A DNA stretch of 12,074 nucleotides from Patescibacteria group bacterium (GCA_018817845.1 JAHITH010000061.1:1-12074); one strand, 5' to 3'. Counted from the first letter of the stretch, positions 1 through 8,230 are shown. Notes: generated by a model not told the origin, from the letters alone. Made by a program: numbers and translations.

Positions 1-1074
1 GGAAACCAAGAAATAGACGATTCAGAAAAAATCTATACCTACAAAATAAAACCAGGCAGTACCTGGTCAGACGGCACACCTATTAAATCACAAGACATAA
101 ACATCTCTATTCCCAAAGTTAGTATCGAGACCCCAAACCCAGAGACTATTAAATTTACTCTCCCTGCCAAGTTTGCTCCCTTTCCATCAATTTTAAGTTT
201 TCCCATTACCAACCAAGACGGCTTACTACCCAGCCCATTTAAAATAAAGCTCAGGCAAAAATCTTCCGGCACACTTACACAAATCATCATAGATAACGGT
301 GAATACAAAACCTTTGTTAATATCTATCCAACCTCATCCCAGGCCCTTACGGCTTACAAACTTGGTCAGATAGACGCCCTTGTAGACCTACCATTTATAA
401 ATCAAGACCAAGATCTGTCCGAATTTGGCATTTTAAACCAGTTTCTTGATACACAAAGCCTTATTTTATTAATTCTAAACCATCAAGACTCCACTCTTAA
501 CAGCAAACCCGCTAGACAAGGAGTGGCCTACAGTTTGGGGCTGGATTACTCCAATACTCAAAAGGCACTCACCACCATCAATCCAGACTCTTGGGTTTAT
601 AACCCATTAGTCAAGGAATACCTACCCGACCCAAAAAGGGCCAGGGAGCTAATCAGCACAGACATAGAACTAGAACTTTCTACCACCCCGGAACTTCTTG
701 CCACAGCAGAAGAAATTAAAGACTCTATAAACATACCCAATCTTAAAGTTAACGTTAGGGTTGTTAGTAGTATTCCAGAGAACTTCCAACTTTTTCTAAC
801 CACCTTCGACATTCCGCTAGATCCAGATCAATATCCTTTCTGGCACTCAACTCAGGCAGGGAATGTTGGTAAATCAACCAGTGAAAAACTAGACAAGCTT
901 CTAGAAGACGGCAGAACAACTCTAGATCCAAACGCCAGAAAGACCATTTATCACGAATTTCAAAGAGTCTTTGCAGAAGAACTACCCGCCATAGTTCTTT
1001 TTCAACCCCAACACGTTAACCTGTCAAGAAACCAAAAGATATCAGATATAATAGACACCTACTGGCTAAACTAA
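1..1074 (+). CDS. ABC transporter substrate-binding protein, family 5 (peptide/nickel type), C-terminal part
   Basis: The frame is open from base 1 to the TAA at 1072-1074, giving 357 residues with no start, so the N-terminus (signal peptide or lipobox, first part of lobe I) lies outside the window. Family 5 proteins sit outside the membrane and hand oligopeptides or similar ligands to an ABC permease. The clearest signature is residues 11-28 of the visible part, IYTYKIKPG followed by TWSDGTPI, matching the family's F-K-L-R-x-G-x-x-W-S-D-G-x-P motif. A later stretch (YKLGQIDAL, then about 55 residues on RQGVAYSLGLD) matches the family pattern of a ligand-lobe segment followed by the A-R-x-A-[IF]-x-x-A-x-D helix. 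The end, FAEELPAIVLFQPQHV, resembles the usual E-x-P-x-[IV]-x-L-[FY] ending. The GTG at 523 is internal and not a start. Permease and ATPase genes are not visible. Substrate cannot be told from sequence. Confidence 0.85.
   Translation, partial: GNQEIDDSEKIYTYKIKPGSTWSDGTPIKSQDINISIPKVSIETPNPETIKFTLPAKFAPFPSILSFPITNQDGLLPSPFKIKLRQKSSGTLTQIIIDNGEYKTFVNIYPTSSQALTAYKLGQIDALVDLPFINQDQDLSEFGILNQFLDTQSLILLILNHQDSTLNSKPARQGVAYSLGLDYSNTQKALTTINPDSWVYNPLVKEYLPDPKRARELISTDIELELSTTPELLATAEEIKDSINIPNLKVNVRVVSSIPENFQLFLTTFDIPLDPDQYPFWHSTQAGNVGKSTSEKLDKLLEDGRTTLDPNARKTIYHEFQRVFAEELPAIVLFQPQHVNLSRNQKISDIIDTYWLN
1047..1052 (+). promoter_or_regulatory. possible -10 box for tRNA-Leu(CAG), inside the preceding gene
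   Basis: A perfect TATAAT lies within the last codons of the transporter gene, 25 bases before the mature tRNA 5' end. No good -35 is seen at standard spacing (CTGTCA at 1021-1026 is 20 bases away), so the tRNA could equally be read through from the transporter gene. Confidence 0.25.
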
Positions 1075-1077
1075 AAC

Positions 1078-1164
1078 GGACAAGTGGCGAAATTGGTAGA
1101 CGCGCAGTGTTCAGAACGCTGTGAGCTTACGCTCGTGAAGGTTCGATCCCTTTCTTGTCCACCA
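1078..1164 (+). tRNA. tRNA-Leu(CAG)
   Basis: The acceptor stem GGACAAG/CTTGTCC pairs perfectly. The D arm is GCG/CGC around AAATTGGTAGA. The anticodon stem CAGTG/CGCTG encloses the loop TTCAGAA, anticodon CAG. A long class II variable arm (GAGC/GCTC) and a T arm with TTCGATC follow. The discriminator base is A1161 and CCA follows at 1162-1164, the only one of the four tRNAs here with an encoded CCA. It starts three bases after the stop codon of the transporter gene. A RAYT-associated palindrome begins one base after the CCA. Confidence 0.95.
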
Positions 1165-1165
1165 C

Positions 1166-1186
1166 TGACAGGGACGGTCCTTGTCA
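1166..1186. repeat. REP-like palindrome, copy 1
   Basis: The arms TGACAGGGAC and GTCCTTGTCA flank a central G. Nine of ten arm positions pair, the remaining one being G-T. It lies between the CCA end of tRNA-Leu(CAG) and the RAYT stop codon (1188-1190). As RNA it could fold into a strong hairpin ending either transcript, but it lacks a T-run. Confidence 0.85.
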
Positions 1187-1187
1187 T

Positions 1188-1868
1188 CTACTCATCATCG
1201 TCTAAAACAAGACCTCCTAAAATATTCTCAGAAATTCCCTGGTAGTCATCAATAAAAGAGCGGTACGATTGGTGTTTAAAATGATCTAGAATTAACTCTG
1301 GTTTAAGCCACCGTGCAGATTTCTTTCTCAAATAATAAGCATAACTCGAATATGGATACTCACTGACAGGGACGGTCCTTGTCAGCTCTAACTTAACCGG
1401 GTTCAAATGAATATATCGAGAAACGTGCAACAAATACTCATCCATATCTATCAACGCCGCTTTATATCTACCTTGAAACACATATCCACTTTTCTTATAC
1501 CGTTTATTAAAACCCATTGCATAAGTCGTAGATATTCTTCTCATTAACTTTTGCATACCGTCAACAGTTATTTGCCTTAAAAGTAAATGAAAATGATTAG
1601 GCATCAAACAATAACACAACAATTCTACCTCCTTATTTATATTCGCCAAGGGTCTAGGTCTAATCAATTTTACATATCCAGACTTCTGAAAAGGGTGCTC
1701 CCTATTATGGGAAGTGGGTAAAACAGGAGATAGGTAATACTTAAGCAGTGATAAAAATGCACAATAATCATGATCATCAAGAAAAATATCTTGCTTCAAA
1801 ACTCCTCTATTATAAACATGATAAACTCCACCCTCAACGTATTCTTTCAACCTATTCTTAGCAGGCAT
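1188..1868 (-). CDS. REP-associated tyrosine transposase (RAYT, Y1/IS200-like HUH family)
   Basis: Encodes 226 residues from the ATG at 1868. A GTG at 1904 would add 12 residues, but these would be the translation of palindrome copy 3, and MPAKNRLKEYVEGGVYHVYNRG matches the usual RAYT N-terminus, so the ATG is preferred. The HUH metal-binding motif is H92-F-H94 within MPNHFHLLLR. FQGRYKAAL (131-139) is a family motif, and RYIHLNPVK (151-159) contains Y152, the likely nucleophilic tyrosine. RAYTs are single-strand endonucleases that act on REP hairpins. Residues 162-169 (LTRTVPVS) are encoded by palindrome copy 2 and sit in the linker between NPVK and YPYSSY, where relatives have only a few residues, so the gene seems to have absorbed a REP in frame without losing its reading frame. 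Activity is not proven. Confidence 0.9.
   Translation of the reverse strand: MPAKNRLKEYVEGGVYHVYNRGVLKQDIFLDDHDYCAFLSLLKYYLSPVLPTSHNREHPFQKSGYVKLIRPRPLANINKEVELLCYCLMPNHFHLLLRQITVDGMQKLMRRISTTYAMGFNKRYKKSGYVFQGRYKAALIDMDEYLLHVSRYIHLNPVKLELTRTVPVSEYPYSSYAYYLRKKSARWLKPELILDHFKHQSYRSFIDDYQGISENILGGLVLDDDE
1364..1384. repeat. REP-like palindrome, copy 2, inside the RAYT coding region
   Basis: Base-for-base identical to copies 1 and 3. It adds about seven codons in frame to the RAYT gene without a stop. Copies 1 and 2 also share the three preceding bases CAC. Confidence 0.85.
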
Positions 1869-1882
1869 ATATCCACTATACC

Positions 1883-1903
1883 TGACAGGGACGGTCCTTG
1901 TCA
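1883..1903. repeat. REP-like palindrome, copy 3, upstream of the RAYT start
   Basis: Identical to the other two copies. It lies 15 bases upstream of the RAYT ATG on the minus strand and 36 bases upstream of tRNA-Leu(GAG) on the plus strand. Its last six bases, TTGTCA, resemble a -35 box. Confidence 0.85.
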
Positions 1904-1925
1904 CTATTTATAATCGTGTTAAAAT
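1898..1925 (+). promoter_or_regulatory. putative promoter of tRNA-Leu(GAG), -35 inside palindrome copy 3
   Basis: TTGTCA (1898-1903, five of six matching TTGACA) and TAAAAT (1920-1925) are 16 bases apart, placing the transcription start near 1932, a few bases before the mature tRNA 5' end at 1939. The TATAAT at 1909-1914 is an alternative -10 but has no -35 at proper spacing. Confidence 0.45.
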
Positions 1926-1938
1926 ACCTTTTGCACCT

Positions 1939-2022
1939 GCCGAGGTGCTGAAATTGGTAGACAGGCTACCTTGAGGTGGTAGTGTTCGCAAGAACGTGGA
2001 AGTTCAAATCTTCTCCTCGGCA
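1939..2022 (+). tRNA. tRNA-Leu(GAG)
   Basis: The acceptor stem GCCGAGG/CCTCGGC is perfect. The D arm is CTG/CAG around AAATTGGTAGA. The anticodon stem CTACC/GGTAG encloses TTGAGGT, anticodon GAG. The class II variable arm is GTTC-GCAA-GAAC and the T loop is TTCAAAT. The discriminator is A2022 and no CCA is encoded (CAA follows). uvrB starts 12 bases downstream, so tRNA and uvrB may share a transcript. Confidence 0.95.
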
Positions 2023-2034
2023 CAATCCTATAAT

Positions 2035-4023
2035 ATGCAATTCAAGCTCAAGACCAGTTTTCAACCGGCGGGGGACCAGCCCCAGGCCATAAACAAACTA
2101 GTTAATTCCATAAGTAAAAACAATAAACACCAAACACTTTTGGGTGTTACTGGCAGTGGCAAAACCTTTACCGTGGCTAAAATCATTGAAAAACTCCAAC
2201 TTCCAACTCTAATCATCTCCCACAATAAAACCCTAGCTGGTCAACTTTACCAAGAGTTCAGAGACTTCTTCCCCAAAAATGCCGTTTCCTACTTCGTTAG
2301 CTACTACGACTACTACCAACCAGAAGCCTACATTCCCCAAAGCGACACCTATATAGAAAAGGAAACATCTATAAATCCAGAAATCGACAAACTAAGGCTA
2401 ACTTCCACATCAAATCTATTAACCCGCCCAGACACCATCGTAGTTGCCAGCGTCTCTTGTATCTATGGTCTAGGCTCACCAGACAGCCAAGAGGGTCAGC
2501 TATTGTATTTAACTCCAGGCCAAGTAATCAACCGTCACACCCTTGCATCCCATCTCGTCTCTTTACAATATCAAAGAACCACCACCACTCTTACTCGCGG
2601 CACCTTTAGACTTACTGGCAATCATTTAGAAATATACCCATCTCAATTAGACGTAGTTTACTCAATTCAGCTAAACGAAAAAATAATTAAATCAATTCAG
2701 GCCCTAGACCCCTTAAACTTTACCCCCGTACAACAAGAGAAAATAATCACCATTTATCCAGCCAAACACTACCTGGCTAATCAAGAAGACCAGAAAAAAA
2801 CCTTTAAGCAAATCCGTCAAGACTTAAGAAATCAAATTAAATATTTCAAAAAAAATAATATGCCCTTAGAGGCTCACCGTATTGAACAAAAAGTAGAGTA
2901 CGACCTGCAAATGATTCAAGAATTAGGTTACGTAAACGGCATAGAAAACTACTCTAGATACTTCGACGGCAGAGCAACCGGTTCACCACCATTTACTTTG
3001 CTTGACTACTTCCACTACAACGTTAAAAAATTCAAAGCCAAAAACTTCCTCACCGTAATAGACGAGTCCCACATTAGCTTACCTCAAATCAGAGGAATGT
3101 TTAAAGGGGACCAGTCTAGAAAAGCCAACCTTATTAACTTTGGCTTTAGGCTCCCAGCCGCCCTAGACAACCGACCACTAACCTTTACAGAATTTCAAAG
3201 AAAAATTCCTTTAAGCCTTTATACCTCCGCCACCCCAACAGACTACGAAATAAGCTTGTCAAACACCGTGGCCAAGCAAGTCATTAGGCCTACCGGGCTT
3301 TTAGACCCTAAAATTATTGTTTTGCCTACCAAAAACCAAATTGTTAATTTAACCAAAGAAATTTTAAAACGTAAGACCAGAGGAGAACGAGTTTTGGTCT
3401 TAACCATAACCAAAAAAATGGCCGAGGAACTGGCCGAGCACCTAACCAAACAGAAAAATAATATTAAAGCAGAGTACCTACACTCAGACATTAAAACCTT
3501 AGACAGGGGAGATATTCTAGACAACCTTAGAAAGGGAGACTTCGATTGCCTAATAGGCATAAATTTGCTAAGAGAAGGCCTAGATCTGCCAGAGGTTTCC
3601 TTAATCGCTATTCTAGACGCAGACAAAGAAGGTTTTTTAAGAACCTCCACTTCCCTTATTCAAATCATGGGTCGTGCCGCCAGACACGCAAACGGCCAAG
3701 TAATTCTTTTTGCCGATAAAATCTCTCCGTCCATGCAACAAGCCATGGACACAACCAAGGCCCGCCGAAAACTTCAAACAGAGTTTAACCTGCAAAACAA
3801 CATCATCCCAAAATCTATATCAAAACCAATTAGAGACAGATTACTAGAAAAACAGCCAGTGGAAGTTTCGCATACTTCCAGCTTTCCAGACGCCAGCAGT
3901 TTAACTCCAAAGGATAAGAAAAAACTAGCAGTAAAACTAAAAACTCTCATGAATCTTGCCGCCAAAAACTGGGACTTTGAAAAAGCCGCCAAGCTCCGCG
4001 ACCATCTAAAAACCCTTGGGTGA
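2035..4023 (+). CDS. uvrB: excinuclease ABC subunit B (UvrB)
   Basis: Encodes 662 residues, the usual UvrB length. UvrB is the damage-verifying helicase-like ATPase of cytoplasmic nucleotide excision repair: UvrA loads it at lesions and it recruits UvrC. Visible are Walker A GVTGSGKT (37-44), the DNA-gripping beta-hairpin segment YYDYYQPEAYIP (91-102), Walker B DESH (344-347), and helicase motifs V-VI (GINLLREGLDLPEVS, then LIQIMGRAARH). The C-terminal UVR domain (about 630-660, KNWDFEKAAKLRDHL) binds UvrC. The ATG at 2035 was chosen because MQFKLKTSFQPAGDQPQAI is the canonical N-terminus; an upstream start at 1996 would lie inside tRNA-Leu(GAG). There is no Shine-Dalgarno. The end is a tandem stop TGATAA. 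uvrA follows after 44 bases. Confidence 0.98.
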   Translation: MQFKLKTSFQPAGDQPQAINKLVNSISKNNKHQTLLGVTGSGKTFTVAKIIEKLQLPTLIISHNKTLAGQLYQEFRDFFPKNAVSYFVSYYDYYQPEAYIPQSDTYIEKETSINPEIDKLRLTSTSNLLTRPDTIVVASVSCIYGLGSPDSQEGQLLYLTPGQVINRHTLASHLVSLQYQRTTTTLTRGTFRLTGNHLEIYPSQLDVVYSIQLNEKIIKSIQALDPLNFTPVQQEKIITIYPAKHYLANQEDQKKTFKQIRQDLRNQIKYFKKNNMPLEAHRIEQKVEYDLQMIQELGYVNGIENYSRYFDGRATGSPPFTLLDYFHYNVKKFKAKNFLTVIDESHISLPQIRGMFKGDQSRKANLINFGFRLPAALDNRPLTFTEFQRKIPLSLYTSATPTDYEISLSNTVAKQVIRPTGLLDPKIIVLPTKNQIVNLTKEILKRKTRGERVLVLTITKKMAEELAEHLTKQKNNIKAEYLHSDIKTLDRGDILDNLRKGDFDCLIGINLLREGLDLPEVSLIAILDADKEGFLRTSTSLIQIMGRAARHANGQVILFADKISPSMQQAMDTTKARRKLQTEFNLQNNIIPKSISKPIRDRLLEKQPVEVSHTSSFPDASSLTPKDKKKLAVKLKTLMNLAAKNWDFEKAAKLRDHLKTLG

Positions 4024-4050
4024 TAAAGGTCACAACTTCGGGTATTTTTC

Positions 4051-4059
4051 TGCTATACT
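4051..4059 (+). promoter_or_regulatory. extended -10 promoter of uvrA
   Basis: TGC followed by TATACT (4054-4059) forms an extended -10 element in the 44-base uvrB-uvrA gap. The start codon at 4068 is only 8 bases past the -10 box, so transcription would begin at or next to the ATG and the mRNA would be leaderless. No LexA-type operator was recognised. Confidence 0.55.
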
Positions 4060-4067
4060 AATCTGTT

Positions 4068-6947
4068 ATGAAAAAGGCCTCACCATTAACCCATTTGATC
4101 ATAAAAGGCGCCCGCGAACACAACCTTAAAAACGTTAACCTTACTTTGCCAAAAAATAAATTAGTCGTATTCACCGGCCTTTCTGGCTCCGGTAAATCTA
4201 GCATGGCTCACGACACCATTTACGCCGAAGGCCAAAGAAGATACGTAGAGTCCCTATCCTCTTACGCCAGGCAGTTTTTAGGCGTTATGGACAAACCAGA
4301 CATAGACCAAATAGAGGGTCTCTCACCCGCCATTATGATAGATCAAAAACAGGGTAGCCAAAACCCCAGATCCACCGTAGGCACAGTCACAGAAATATAC
4401 GACTATCTAAGACTTTTATACGCCCGCATCGGCCATCCACATTGTCCTCAGTGTGGATTGTTAGTAAAACCTCAAGACATTACTCAAATATTAACCTCAA
4501 CCGTAGATTTATGCGTCAGCCACCCAGAATACTCCAAGAAAAAAGGTACCCGGATAATGATTCTGTCTCCCATTATAAAAAACAAAAAGGGTGAGTTCAA
4601 AGAGCTACTCAACAACCTACACAAAAAGGGTATCCTAGAATGCAGAATAGACGGGCAATTTTTACCCACCAACACCACCCAAACACTCTTCAAAAACAAC
4701 CGCCACAACATAGAGGCAATCTTAGATAAGCTCGTCATCGGCTCGGTTCAATCCAAAACAGAGTACGAAAAACAAAGGTTAACAGAGTCAATCGAAACAG
4801 CCCTAGATATATCATCTGGTGAAGTAATCATCACCATTGTTTCCGACCCATCCTTCTCCTTTCCAGAAAATCCTACCCAAACAGAGGACCATTTATTCTC
4901 CCAAAATCTATCCTGCCCCAAGTGCAATATCTCTTTGGCTGAACTTCAGCCCAGGCAGTTTTCATTTAACTCTCCAGACGGTGCTTGCCCCAGCTGCACC
5001 GGCCTAGGCACCAAGCTAGCCTTAAATGAACAATCAGTTATTGCCCCAGAACTTACTCTTTATGAAGGTGCCATAATTCCCTTGGCCAGTCAGTTTGAAC
5101 ACAGAGGTTGGTTGGCCAAACTAATCATTCAAGCCATGGAAACAGTTGGTTTTGATGCCAACACCCCCTTAAAAAAACTTACCCCAGAAGAAACACAGGT
5201 ACTATTCCAAGGCAACTCTACCTTCAAAGGCTTAACCAAAATTTTTGAAACCCGCTATCAAAAAACCAGCTCCGAACACGTAAGATCTAGCCTTGAACCC
5301 TTTATGATAAAAAAGGAATGCCCCGACTGCCAAGGAAACAGGTTAAAAAAAGAATCCCTGTCTGTAACTATAAACGACCTTTCCATTGCCCAAATCTCTG
5401 CTCTCCCCATAGACCAACTGCTAGTCAACATAAAACAAATCACCCAGATCTTAAGCAAAAATGAAAAGGCCATCAGTAAACCCATACTTAAAGAAATAAA
5501 AAATCGACTTAAGTTTTTGTCTTCCGTCGGTCTAGACTACCTAAGCCTATCAAGAGAATCAGGCAGTCTTTCGGGTGGTGAGTTACAAAGAATCAGGTTG
5601 GCTAGTCAAATTGGCAGTCGCCTAACCGGCATTCTCTACATTCTAGACGAACCCACCATAGGTCTACACCAACAAGACAACCAAAAGCTCATTGGTACCC
5701 TAAAAAACCTTTCTTCCATTGGAAATACGCTTATAGTAGTAGAACACGACAGAAAGACCATAGAGTCAGCCGACCATATTGTAGAGTTCGGTCCCCAAGC
5801 AGGCGAACACGGTGGCCAAATTACCTTCCAAGGTAGTCTAGATGAAATAAAAAATCATCACTGCATTACCGGCCAATACCTTTCTGGCAAAAGAACCATA
5901 TCTGTACCAAAAACCACAAACTATCAAATACTTTCGGATCACCAAGTAACCAGCACCAAAATTAAGCTTCAGGGTTGTACTCAACATAATCTAAAAAACA
6001 TAGACGTAAACTTTCCCCTAAACAAGCTAATTGCCGTCACCGGAGTTTCAGGCTCGGGTAAATCTTCACTAGTGGTAGACACACTAAACGAGGCTCTCTC
6101 TAGAAAACTAAACAACCGTCACCGTCAAAAAGACATACCGTTTCAAAGTATTGATATTCCAGACAATGTAAAAAGGGTTAGTTTGATTACCCAAAACCCA
6201 ATTGGCAGAACTCCCAGAAGCAATCCCGCCACCTACACCAAAATTTTCGACTACATAAGACACGCTTTCTCAAACACCAAAGAAGCAAATTTCAGGGGCT
6301 ACAATTCTGGCAGATTTAGTTTCAACGTAAAAGGTGGCCGGTGCGAAACCTGCCGGGGAGACGGCCAAATTAAAATAGAAATGCAATTCATGGGTGATCT
6401 ATACATTACCTGCGAAACTTGTAACGGCAGCCGATACAACCAACCAACCCTAGAGGTAGAATACAAAGGTAAAAACATAGCAGAAGTCCTAGACATGACT
6501 ATAGATCAGGCTTACGACTTCTTCAAACCTATTCCCATCATCGAAAGGAAACTAAAAACATTACAAGAAGTAGGCTTGGGTTACATCAAACTTGGCCAGC
6601 CAGCACCCACTCTTTCTGGTGGCGAAGCCCAAAGAGTCAAGTTGTCTGCAGAGTTAGCCAAAACCAACACCGGTCACACCATCTATATTTTAGACGAACC
6701 AACCACAGGCCTGCACTTTCATGATTTAAACAAGTTACTTAAAACCTTAAAAACCTTGGTCAATCAAGACAACACCGTTGTTATAATAGAACACAACCTA
6801 GACGTTATTAAAAACGCCGACCATATAATTGACCTGGGACCAAAAGGTGGTGAAAAAGGTGGAGAAGTAATAGCAGAAGGAACACCCAGAGAACTTGCCA
6901 ACAAATTTACCACCCCCACCGCCCAAGAATTAAAAAAATGTCTCTAA
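4068..6947 (+). CDS. uvrA: excinuclease ABC subunit A (UvrA)
   Basis: Encodes 959 residues, full length. UvrA is the dimeric ABC-type ATPase that recognises bulky DNA lesions and loads UvrB. It has two ABC modules: the first has Walker A GLSGSGKS (37-44), signature LSGGELQ (about 500) and [10 protein letters not shown]; the second has GVSGSGKS (about 658), LSGGEAQ (about 848) and [10 protein letters not shown]. Zinc-binding CxxC pairs are present: CPQC (126-129) with the later CPDC, CPKC with CPSC in the insertion region, and CETC/CETC (about 758 and 781) in the C-terminal module that reads damage. The conserved block after the first Walker A ([17 protein letters not shown]) is intact. The last 10 bases overlap uvrC, which implies translational coupling. 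It probably has its own promoter. Nothing suggests decay. Confidence 0.98.
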   Translation: MKKASPLTHLIIKGAREHNLKNVNLTLPKNKLVVFTGLSGSGKSSMAHDTIYAEGQRRYVESLSSYARQFLGVMDKPDIDQIEGLSPAIMIDQKQGSQNPRSTVGTVTEIYDYLRLLYARIGHPHCPQCGLLVKPQDITQILTSTVDLCVSHPEYSKKKGTRIMILSPIIKNKKGEFKELLNNLHKKGILECRIDGQFLPTNTTQTLFKNNRHNIEAILDKLVIGSVQSKTEYEKQRLTESIETALDISSGEVIITIVSDPSFSFPENPTQTEDHLFSQNLSCPKCNISLAELQPRQFSFNSPDGACPSCTGLGTKLALNEQSVIAPELTLYEGAIIPLASQFEHRGWLAKLIIQAMETVGFDANTPLKKLTPEETQVLFQGNSTFKGLTKIFETRYQKTSSEHVRSSLEPFMIKKECPDCQGNRLKKESLSVTINDLSIAQISALPIDQLLVNIKQITQILSKNEKAISKPILKEIKNRLKFLSSVGLDYLSLSRESGSLSGGELQRIRLASQIGSRLTGILYILDEPTIGLHQQDNQKLIGTLKNLSSIGNTLIVVEHDRKTIESADHIVEFGPQAGEHGGQITFQGSLDEIKNHHCITGQYLSGKRTISVPKTTNYQILSDHQVTSTKIKLQGCTQHNLKNIDVNFPLNKLIAVTGVSGSGKSSLVVDTLNEALSRKLNNRHRQKDIPFQSIDIPDNVKRVSLITQNPIGRTPRSNPATYTKIFDYIRHAFSNTKEANFRGYNSGRFSFNVKGGRCETCRGDGQIKIEMQFMGDLYITCETCNGSRYNQPTLEVEYKGKNIAEVLDMTIDQAYDFFKPIPIIERKLKTLQEVGLGYIKLGQPAPTLSGGEAQRVKLSAELAKTNTGHTIYILDEPTTGLHFHDLNKLLKTLKTLVNQDNTVVIIEHNLDVIKNADHIIDLGPKGGEKGGEVIAEGTPRELANKFTTPTAQELKKCL

Positions 6948-8188
6948 AAACCAGCCACCTTCCCAAACTACCCGGCGTCTACATTTTCGAAGACAAAAAC
7001 AAAACTCCTCTTTACATTGGCAAATCTATAAACATCAAAATCCGTGTCAAACAGCACCTAAAACAAGCCCCCTTTATCTCTCAAACTAAAAAAATAAACT
7101 TTATAACTACAGCCAACGACACAATTGCCATTCTTCTAGAGGCTGAGCTAATAAAAAATTACACACCAAAATTTAATATTATCCAAAAGGATAACAAATC
7201 CGCCCCTTACATTGTTATTACCAATCCACCACATCAAAGAATACTAATAATACGTGGCCAAAACTTAATCCAATCAAATTTTCTTCATCCTCATCAACAA
7301 ATCTTTGGTCCATTTTTAAATAAAAAACAGGTCTTTAAAATACTAAAATCATTAAGAAACACATTTGGTTATTGTCAAAAACCTTTTAATTCTAGCCAAA
7401 CTCCATGTTTTTACTTCCATCTAAGATCTTGCCCAGGCGCTTGCAACGGTCAAGTTACACAAAAACAGTATCAACAACACATAAAACTATTAAAAACGTT
7501 TTTGTCAGGTAAAGTCATTGGTTTAAAAAAAACCTTAACTAGAAAAATAAACCAAGCCGCCAAACAAAAGAACTTTGAACTGGCCCAAAACCTTAAAACC
7601 AAACTTGATAATCTAGAATATTTAACAAACACGTCAAAAACCAGCCAATTTTTTGCCCTGCCCAATCAAAACCTGAAATTAATGCAAAAAATTGCCAAAA
7701 CCTTGAACCACCCACTTCTAAAATCCACCCCCAAACGAATCGAATGTTACGACGCCGCCCACCTACAAACTACCCACTACACAGGTTCCATGTCCGTGGT
7801 TCAAGACGGCCAACTTTCGCAAGATCAATATCGACTGTTCAAAATCAAAAGCAAACCAACTGGAGACCCCCAAGCTCTAAAAGAAATAATTACTAGACGA
7901 TTAAAACACCAGGATTGGCCTCTACCAGACTTAATAATCCTAGATGGGGGAGTAGGTCAACTTTCAATTGTCTTCCCCATAATCCCTGACCCAATTGCCA
8001 CCATAGCCCTATCTAAAAACAGAGAAGCCATTCATTTTTATGATAACAAGGGCAAGTTGGTGAATCTAAACCTACCCCTGTCAAATCCCGTTTTAAGCCT
8101 ATTTAGACTGCTTAGAGACGAGTCTCACCGCCTAGCCACCACTCTCCACCGCAAATCTCGTGATAAAATACTTAACACGGCCGCTTAG
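6938..8188 (+). CDS. uvrC: excinuclease ABC subunit C (UvrC), short form without C-terminal HhH
   Basis: Encodes 416 residues against about 600 in classic UvrC. UvrC makes the 3' and 5' incisions in nucleotide excision repair. The N-terminal GIY-YIG domain has GVY (13-15), YIG (26-28), R36 and E68. Cysteines C146, C157, C165 and C169 match the four iron-sulfur ligands known in UvrC. The UVR motif (about 200-228) binds UvrB. In the RNase H-like domain D272 (ECYDAAH), D310, D336 (LDGG) and H397 (RDESH) correspond to the 5'-incision catalytic residues. The protein stops just after HRKSRDK, exactly where the tandem HhH domain normally starts. The last bases, GGCCGCTTAGCT including the TAG stop, repeat the start of tRNA-Val downstream. 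The start overlaps the uvrA end and has no Shine-Dalgarno. Both nuclease centres look complete; DNA binding by HhH would be missing. Confidence 0.95.
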   Translation: MSLKTSHLPKLPGVYIFEDKNKTPLYIGKSINIKIRVKQHLKQAPFISQTKKINFITTANDTIAILLEAELIKNYTPKFNIIQKDNKSAPYIVITNPPHQRILIIRGQNLIQSNFLHPHQQIFGPFLNKKQVFKILKSLRNTFGYCQKPFNSSQTPCFYFHLRSCPGACNGQVTQKQYQQHIKLLKTFLSGKVIGLKKTLTRKINQAAKQKNFELAQNLKTKLDNLEYLTNTSKTSQFFALPNQNLKLMQKIAKTLNHPLLKSTPKRIECYDAAHLQTTHYTGSMSVVQDGQLSQDQYRLFKIKSKPTGDPQALKEIITRRLKHQDWPLPDLIILDGGVGQLSIVFPIIPDPIATIALSKNREAIHFYDNKGKLVNLNLPLSNPVLSLFRLLRDESHRLATTLHRKSRDKILNTAA

Positions 8189-8190
8189 CT
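8179..8190 (+). repeat. 12-bp direct repeat, left copy (tRNA-Val 5' end sequence at the uvrC stop)
   Basis: GGCCGCTTAGCT is identical to the first 12 bases of tRNA-Val(TAC) at 8550-8561. It holds the last two codons and TAG stop of uvrC. Together the two copies bracket the GIY-YIG cassette, with a period of 371 bases. Confidence 0.8.
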
Positions 8191-8197
8191 TTACCCG

Positions 8198-8217
8198 CCT
8201 AAGGCTCCTGCCTTTGG
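8198..8217. terminator. hairpin after uvrC (possible terminator, no T-run)
   Basis: CCTAAGGC, loop TCCT, then GCCTTTGG form an 8-position stem with one T-T mismatch, 10 bases after the uvrC stop. It is G+C-rich but not followed by a run of T, so termination is only possible. Confidence 0.4.
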
Positions 8218-8230
8218 TGCGGTCAGCTGG

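Larger units (their letters stand above)
1166..1903. mobile_element. RAYT unit bounded by REP-like palindromes
   Basis: Identical 21-bp imperfect palindromes at 1166-1186 and 1883-1903 bound a minus-strand REP-associated transposase gene, with a third copy inside the gene. The whole unit sits between two tRNA-Leu genes and is the only minus-strand gene in the window. The simplest reading is an insertion or expansion between two formerly adjacent tRNA-Leu genes. No target duplication was recognised. Single RAYT genes flanked by cognate REPs are a known arrangement, and scattered solo copies of the palindrome elsewhere in the genome would be expected. Confidence 0.7.

Noticed and set aside
523..1074. 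A separate gene starting at the GTG at 523
   Set aside because: The same frame is open back to base 1 and its translation upstream already matches family 5 binding proteins, so 523 is internal.
1166..1903. CRISPR array from three identical repeats
   Set aside because: Spacers are unequal (177 and 498 bases) and coding, and the repeat is a palindrome tied to a RAYT gene.
1869..1904. RAYT start at the GTG at 1904
   Set aside because: The extra 12 residues are a translation of palindrome copy 3; relatives start near the ATG at 1868.
1996..2034. uvrB start at 1996
   Set aside because: It would lie inside tRNA-Leu(GAG), and the canonical UvrB N-terminus begins at the ATG at 2035.
2029..2034. 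TATAAT as -10 box of uvrB
   Set aside because: It abuts the ATG at 2035, so transcription would start inside the first codons; cotranscription with the tRNA is more likely.
3243..3650. Minus-strand frames inside uvrB and uvrA
   Set aside because: They are shadows of strongly conserved plus-strand genes and encode no recognisable domain.
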